A stretch of 64,000 nt of DNA from Populus alba (taxonomy: Eukaryota; Streptophyta; Magnoliopsida; Malpighiales; Salicaceae): contig NC_133288.1 in the NCBI RefSeq assembly GCF_005239225.2, positions 8,203,035 to 8,267,034 of the forward strand. The letters run 5' to 3'. The notes under the pieces are model-generated. The model did not search any database. It was not told the DNA's origin and saw only the letters and a list, made by a program, of their open reading frames with translations. Positions 58,634 to 64,000 of this stretch are shown one piece after another. Each line of letters opens with the position of its first letter. The first letter of the stretch is position 1. A program made the position numbers and the translations under genes.

Positions 58634-61425
58634 ATGGCAACGAAGTCTAGACCTGCAAGCTCACCATCTTCTCCGAAACCCACATCAAGAAAGACCTCAT
58701 GGCCTTTCCTTACTGTTCTGTTAACGGTTCTATCTCCTGTCTTGGTAGCTACACTCGTTTTCCAACTTGACTCGTTCGAACCAGCTCGCTTGCCGATCCA
58801 CGAGCTGACTCAGCCACCATTGAAGGCTTTGAAGAAGAATGATCACATGCTTCAAGGGTCGGAGCTTGTGGGTTTCAAGCAGTTGATTGAACCAGAAGAT
58901 ATTGCATATGATAGCAATTCGGGTGTTATTTACACTTCTTGCGCTGATGGGTGGGTTAAACGAGTCACGATTAATGACTCAGTTGCTGACACTATCGTGG
59001 AGAGCTGGGTTAGCACTGGAGGTAGGCCTCTCGGACTCGCCCTTGGACACGATAATGAAGTTATTGTAGCCGATGCTTTCAAGGTTGGTGACGTTAATTA
59101 ATCAACTTAATGTTCTATTACAAGAAATAAATTAATACGCCATGTTCATCTCCATGTTCTGTTTTTTTTTTTTTTTCCTTTAGCAATTGGTTGGATTGAA
59201 ATTTGGGTTTGGTGTTTTGGTTTGATCTCCTGGATATAAGATTCCCTGCAAAATAGTTAGAATTTCTCGTTTTCTAATGAATTAAACCTAAAGGGACTCG
59301 AATTGAAAAAAAAAAAAAAAAACAGAGACCCTTCTCTTTCCAGAGTAGGTAGTCGCTAAAGCCACATACTCCTCCTCAGCCATGCACTGTTTTTGGGATG
59401 ACCGCTTTGATGAGATGAATCTAATAGTGGAAAGAATTACCATTTTTGGAGATTGGAGGCTCTACCACTAGACCATGGTGGTCCGGTTCACATGGTGGTA
59501 TGTTATTCCACGCGACAACCCTTTTTCTTTTTTCTTTTTTGATTTTTTAATCAATATTAATTCTTCAACTGAGTCTTGAATTTCATTTCACCCCAGCCTA
59601 TTCAATTTTTTTTTCAATGTAATATGTAACTCCCTAAGAGCTCATATGAATTTAATCTCGCATTTCATCTTAAACAAATAAAACAAACACTCAAATAGAG
59701 AAAAAACTTAGAAGGGTAAAGAATGTGATAACTAGCCAACTAAATCAGCACTTTCTTGCTTTAGGGTTATGTATATGACTTGATTTGTTAATTTTACATT
59801 TAACCCGTATTAATATGTTCATAATTTCAAAATTAAAATCACATATTAAATATAATTGACACAAATTCATTGTTTTTTAAAAAAAAAAAAATTTGTTGCC
59901 ATCACTAAAGATGCTTGCACGTTTTATTTTAGATAATTAGAGGAAAAAAGAAAAACAAATATTACATTTTGTTTATTAGAGAGTGCCAAGCATAAAAAAT
60001 AATATAAAAATACATGAAGCTAAGACTAATTAGGAGTGATATAATATGTTCCGAAAGAAATCACTTTTCTCTCATAAAAGTATGAGTGAATGCAATCTTT
60101 TTTCAAGATCATTATAGTTTTTGCAAAATTAGCTTTATTTATTTTTATATTTATCTTATGTCTATAAGTTTAATTGTCTTGAAATCAACTCTGAATATAT
60201 AATCATGTTTCAATGTATTGTTTTCTAATGTATTTAATACAAGTTTACTAATGTCTTATGTGTAGCATTGGTATTACGTTAATTACCGCATGGGCTTGTT
60301 ATATATAATATTGTGTATAACAGGGACTGCTAAAGATAAGTGGAGAGGGTAAAGTGGAGCTACTAGCTGATGAGGCTGAGGGTGTAAAATTTAAACTCAC
60401 AGATGCTGTAGATATAGCAGAAGATGGCACCATCTATTTTACAGATGCTTCATACAAATACAATCTGCTCGAGTTCTTCTGGGACCTTTTGGAGGGTAAG
60501 CCATATGGTCGAGCAATCAGCTATGATCCAGTTACCAAAGAGACCAAGGTTTTGGCCCATAACCTCTACTTTGCTAATGGAGTCGTGGTCTCACCAGATC
60601 AACAATATGTGGTCTTCTGTGAATCATTCATGTATGATCCGAGTAATCTTATTTACGTTCTTGCAAGCACGCATGCTAGTTTTCGAGAAATTAGCTTCTT
60701 TGATATTTCTTTTTTTTTGTTTGGCTTTCATAAGGGGGTTTTTTTTTTCCCTAAAAGATGCGCCCAGGGATAAGGCTATACGCTAACAAAACATTGAGAT
60801 AATAAATTTTATAGGTTATCCAACAACACCAACTACCTATGAATTATCATTAAGTTCTTATAATTCACCTTTTTGAACTGGTTATTGCAGGAGAAGGTGT
60901 AGAAAATATTACATACAAGGAAAGAAAAAAGGGAGCCTAGAGACATTCATTGACAATTTGCCTGGCTTGCCTGATAACATCCATCATGATGGACATGGCC
61001 ATTACTATATTGCATTAGCCTCGGTAATTTAATTGCGTTCCTGCTATTCTTTACTTGCATTAATCTTCTTTTTCCGTTCGCTTAGAGACCTCTATAGTAT
61101 AACTGTTGTTTATTACACCATTAATGTTGCTACAAAAATACAACAGGAAATCACAGTTGCACTGGACCTAGCACACAAACATCCTTTTCTTCGAAAGCTT
61201 ATGGGTATCTATACGAAGTACATAGGGGAAATTAATATGTGGAAGAATGGTGGTATTTTCATCGTAGATTTGGAAGGAAAACCAATGGAGCATTACTATG
61301 ATCCAGGTTTGGCATTGATTTCAAGTGGGATCAAGATTGGAAACCATATATACTGCGGTTCTATTGTCAGACCCTACATTTTCCGTCTTGATGTCACAAA
61401 GCATCCTGCACGAGCCACAGTGTAA
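58634..61425 (+). CDS. Strictosidine-synthase-like protein, gene 2 (four exons)
   Basis: Exons 58634-59083, 60324-60631, 60891-61023 and 61147-61425 have exactly the lengths of gene 1 (450, 308, 133, 279) and give 389 codons. An in-frame ATG at 58589 would add 15 residues, but the matching place in gene 1 is not in frame, so ATG 58634 is preferred. Hydrophobic N-terminal segment and propeller motifs as in gene 1. Exon 3 is identical in the two genes, while exon 4 has about 11 amino-acid changes (for example [20 protein letters not shown]). Intron 1 is 1240 bp. Secreted or membrane-anchored hydrolase-like protein of unknown substrate. Confidence 0.9.
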
Positions 61426-62107
61426 GCAACACCCCTATGAAGTGATGTTCTTCGCATTATCCCACACCCTGCAATTATCTTTATCATATTATTCTAATAA
61501 TGTATCTTCTTCTTTCTTGGCTACTTATGGTATTGCTGGCTATGAAATGGTCACAGGACAAGATTTGTTTCTTTTTCAGTTATAGAAATTATTCAAAGAC
61601 AGAAAATGAATGTTAAATATCTATTTTCTAATTGTGGCAACACTCCCATTGTTATTTTCGGCTGCTGTCAATGCTCAAAGTGAGATTATTCTTTCTAGAT
61701 CGGACATAAAAAAAAAATTACAAGCCCTGAGCTACATATCATCAACCCAGATTGTGTAGGTAACTAGGGAAAATTACCCATCTTTAATATGTCATTGTTT
61801 ACTCCAAAAATAAACTTAATGTTTGTCTTATTGTTCAATTTAAAGTTCAAATAAAGTTATTCATTTTATAAATAAAATGCATGATGTTCTTGGGGACGTT
61901 ATTGTAATTTGCTGAAGATGAAGATTTTATAAAGGTGTAATGTCATTCGGTATAGATTTTTATGCTTCATTATAAATAAAAAGCATATACATTGATTTCC
62001 ATGTTTGATCATGTTGAATTACGTATTGTATTCTCTTCAATCATAGCTCTTTTCGATTTCAATTTTCAATGTTTGTCATGTACTCATGCATCTCTTTCAC
62101 ATCTGAA

Positions 62108-62318
62108 ACACAATGTCATCCTTCTTCTTTTCTTGCTGTTGTTGTGGGCAAGGTTTGTTGCTTGTGACATTGCTGCACGGCAAGCTTTGATATTTTGTTT
62201 GTTCGTTGTTCTCTTATAAATGTTGATTTCCAAACCAATTGAAACACAGTGTCATCCTTCTTCTTTTCTTACTGCTGTTGTGGGCAAGGTTTGTTGCTTG
62301 CGACATTGCTGCACGACA
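62108..62318 (+). repeat. Local duplication in SSL gene 2 3' flank
   Basis: gtcatccttcttcttttctt...gacattgctgcac occurs at 62111-62178 and 62250-62315; gene 1 has it once. Confidence 0.85.
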
Positions 62319-62559
62319 ATGTCTCCGTATGTCATGTCTAAGCAATGCTGGGAAGTGGAAACAAATTGTTGTTACTGTGTTTGTTTCCTTGTTTTAGAGT
62401 TCCATTCATGTCCATCTTTTACATTTTAAATTGTGTTGGACTTTTAGGTTTATGTTGTTAGGTGTAAATGTTTGATAGAATATGCAAAAAGTAATGGTGA
62501 AAAGTAGTTGTAATAGTGCTAGGATCATTATTCATGTTGTTGTCCAGTAAAATTTGCAT

Positions 62560-63050
62560 TTTAAAAGTATTTTAAAAAGAAATTAATTTTTTTTTACCTT
62601 TTTTATTTCAAATTACTTTTTTGTATTTCTAAAACATTTTGATGTGTTGATATTAAAAATAATTTTAAAAAAATACATTATTTTGATGATTTTCGAGTGA
62701 AAATAACTTTGAAAAATAATCACTACCATACTTCCAAACATCGCGTATAACTTCAACATTTTCATAAAGTTTGGTAATTTTTGCTTTGATAGTATATTAC
62801 CTGGCTACTGCAGTGCAATTTTCAAAGTGTTTTTCATTCCAAAACGCATTAAAATAATTTTTTTTATTTAAAAAAAATATTTTGGACATCAACACATCAA
62901 AACGATCTGAAAACATCAAAAACATATTAATTTAAAGTAAAATAATAATAAATAATAAATTTTTTTAAAAAGCGTTTTCCGATCGCAGTGTCAAACACTG
63001 CTAATAACAATGTTTGGCACTACGATCGAAAAGCGTTTTACCAGTTATTT
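62560..63050. mobile_element. Two or more short MITE-like repeats
   Basis: 62560-62745 and 62815-63050 share attttgatg(t/a)..., cccaaacatcg-like ends and the phrase aacgcattaaaataat. The second ends in inverted gttttccgatcgcagtg / cactacgatcgaaaagcg. Confidence 0.6.
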
Positions 63051-63521
63051 TAGAAAGCTATACGGCAAGCTAAGTCTCTTCTTTTATCTATGAGAAATTA
63101 TATAGTCTAAATTAATAGTTATTAATGAGGTATAATTTATAACTTTCTATTTAAAATCTCATATCCAATTAACCATAAAAAAATAACTTGTTTGATTTGA
63201 TTATTGATAGTGATAGCTATAAAAATATTATTGGCGAACATAATGCTAATAAATTATAATTATAATTAAAACCACATCTCGAAACATATAAAATTTGATG
63301 GATAAAAGTTACATGGAAAATAAGGCTAAGCAAATGTTATAAAGTACCTTTTTTTATTGAAAAGTATAGGGATAAGATTTATTGTGATGTGGTAGATATG
63401 AATGTATGTAATTTGATATTCAGTAGGCTTTGATAAAATGATGTAGAAGTTATATATTTGGGTAGAGATAATTTATATAAGAATAATAAGAATGTGTGAG
63501 TTATATGCTTGTATCTTTTAA
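63051..63521. other. AT-rich sequence, no gene seen
   Basis: No open frame of note and no repeat recognised. Confidence 0.5.
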
Positions 63522-64000
63522 AAGGGAACCAAACCCAAAGTTTTTAAGATAAAGGAGAAGAAAGTGGAGGCATCAATTGTTGAGGTTGATGATAAAAATA
63601 AAAAAAGAATTGAAAAGATTTTCATTCTAGAATCATACACGCCTAGTATTCTAAATCCAATAACCAATGTTTTTAATGGTAAATTAGTTACTCTAATAAT
63701 AGAGTTTGTTTTGAATGAAGCAAAAAGGCAATAATTATTGTCATTTTCAGAGGAACAACTTAAAATAACTAAATATGCTAAAAAAAATCATTGAAACATT
63801 AAATAAATATGAAAGTTAAATGATATTTTGAAGTCAGTGAACATATTGAGGTTAAATTCACTAAAGAAAAGCCAGAACAAGTTGTTGGAATTGCTCAAGA
63901 AAATGAAATTTACATCAACAAAGAATTAAGTGTTGATATGTCATTCAAGCTAAATGTATCTATGTTGGATCAATCTTCTGAAATTACCAATTCAACTAGT
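63522..64000 (+). pseudogene. Unrecognised coding-like frames at window edge
   Basis: 63522-63734 is open for 70 codons without ATG (KPKVFKIKEKKVEASIVEV...). 63824-64000 is open to the edge (EVKFTKEKPEQVV...). The lysine- and glutamate-rich, uninterrupted style is more coding-like than the flank. They may be pieces of a decayed gene or transposon; I do not recognise the family. Confidence 0.3.

Overview
The window is plant nuclear DNA. It is AT-rich, has GT-AG introns, a tandem pair of four-exon strictosidine-synthase-like (SSL) genes, and many LTR retrotransposons and non-autonomous DNA transposons. The SSL proteins and repeat style suggest a woody eudicot, possibly a Salicaceae such as poplar or willow; that is inference, not proof.

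Layout. (1) 1-15445 is a Ty3/gypsy retrotransposon of the Tat/Ogre type on the minus strand (element A), with its 3' LTR cut by the window edge. (2) 15446-22620 is AT-rich intergenic DNA with two decayed paralogous glycine-rich-protein genes. (3) 22621-40863 is a second Ogre-type element on the plus strand (element B), complete from LTR to LTR but with broken reading frames. (4) 40864-48971 holds SSL gene 1 and its flanks. It is interrupted by a 2.25 kb hAT-like transposon with an exact 8-bp target duplication, a ~0.76 kb DNA element carrying an ARGONAUTE1 fragment, and two further insertions inside intron 1. (5) 48972-56707 is a heavily deleted Ogre relative (element C), followed by an opposed LTR fragment (56708-57460). 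(6) 58003-62320 is the second copy of the SSL segment with SSL gene 2, lacking most of the insertions seen in copy 1. (7) 62320-64000 is MITE-rich sequence ending in unrecognised open frames.

Elements A and B share one plan: LTR (about 2.6-2.8 kb), tRNA-Arg-type primer binding site, leader, extra ORF1 with a long coiled-coil tail, gag with two C-H-H-C knuckles, aspartic protease, a GT-AG intron of ~210 bp, RT, native RNase H, a second archaeal-type RNase H, integrase, a 3' region with a tandem array, and a polypurine tract. Both have frameshifts or stops and look non-functional as single copies.

The most unusual signals are four. First, the post-integrase tandem array of element A is made of 21-nt inverted repeats whose stems differ between units but keep pairing, with most exceptions being G-U wobbles in the sense strand. 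Elements B and C carry related hairpins. Second, a 25-nt near-perfect palindrome sits exactly on the 3' splice site of the pro/RT intron in both A and B. Third, an antisense AGO1 C-terminal exon fragment lies in a DNA transposon about 0.6 kb upstream of SSL gene 1. Fourth, hairpin clusters and a poly(A)-signal minisatellite lie inside the LTRs. All identities were judged by eye; no database search was run.
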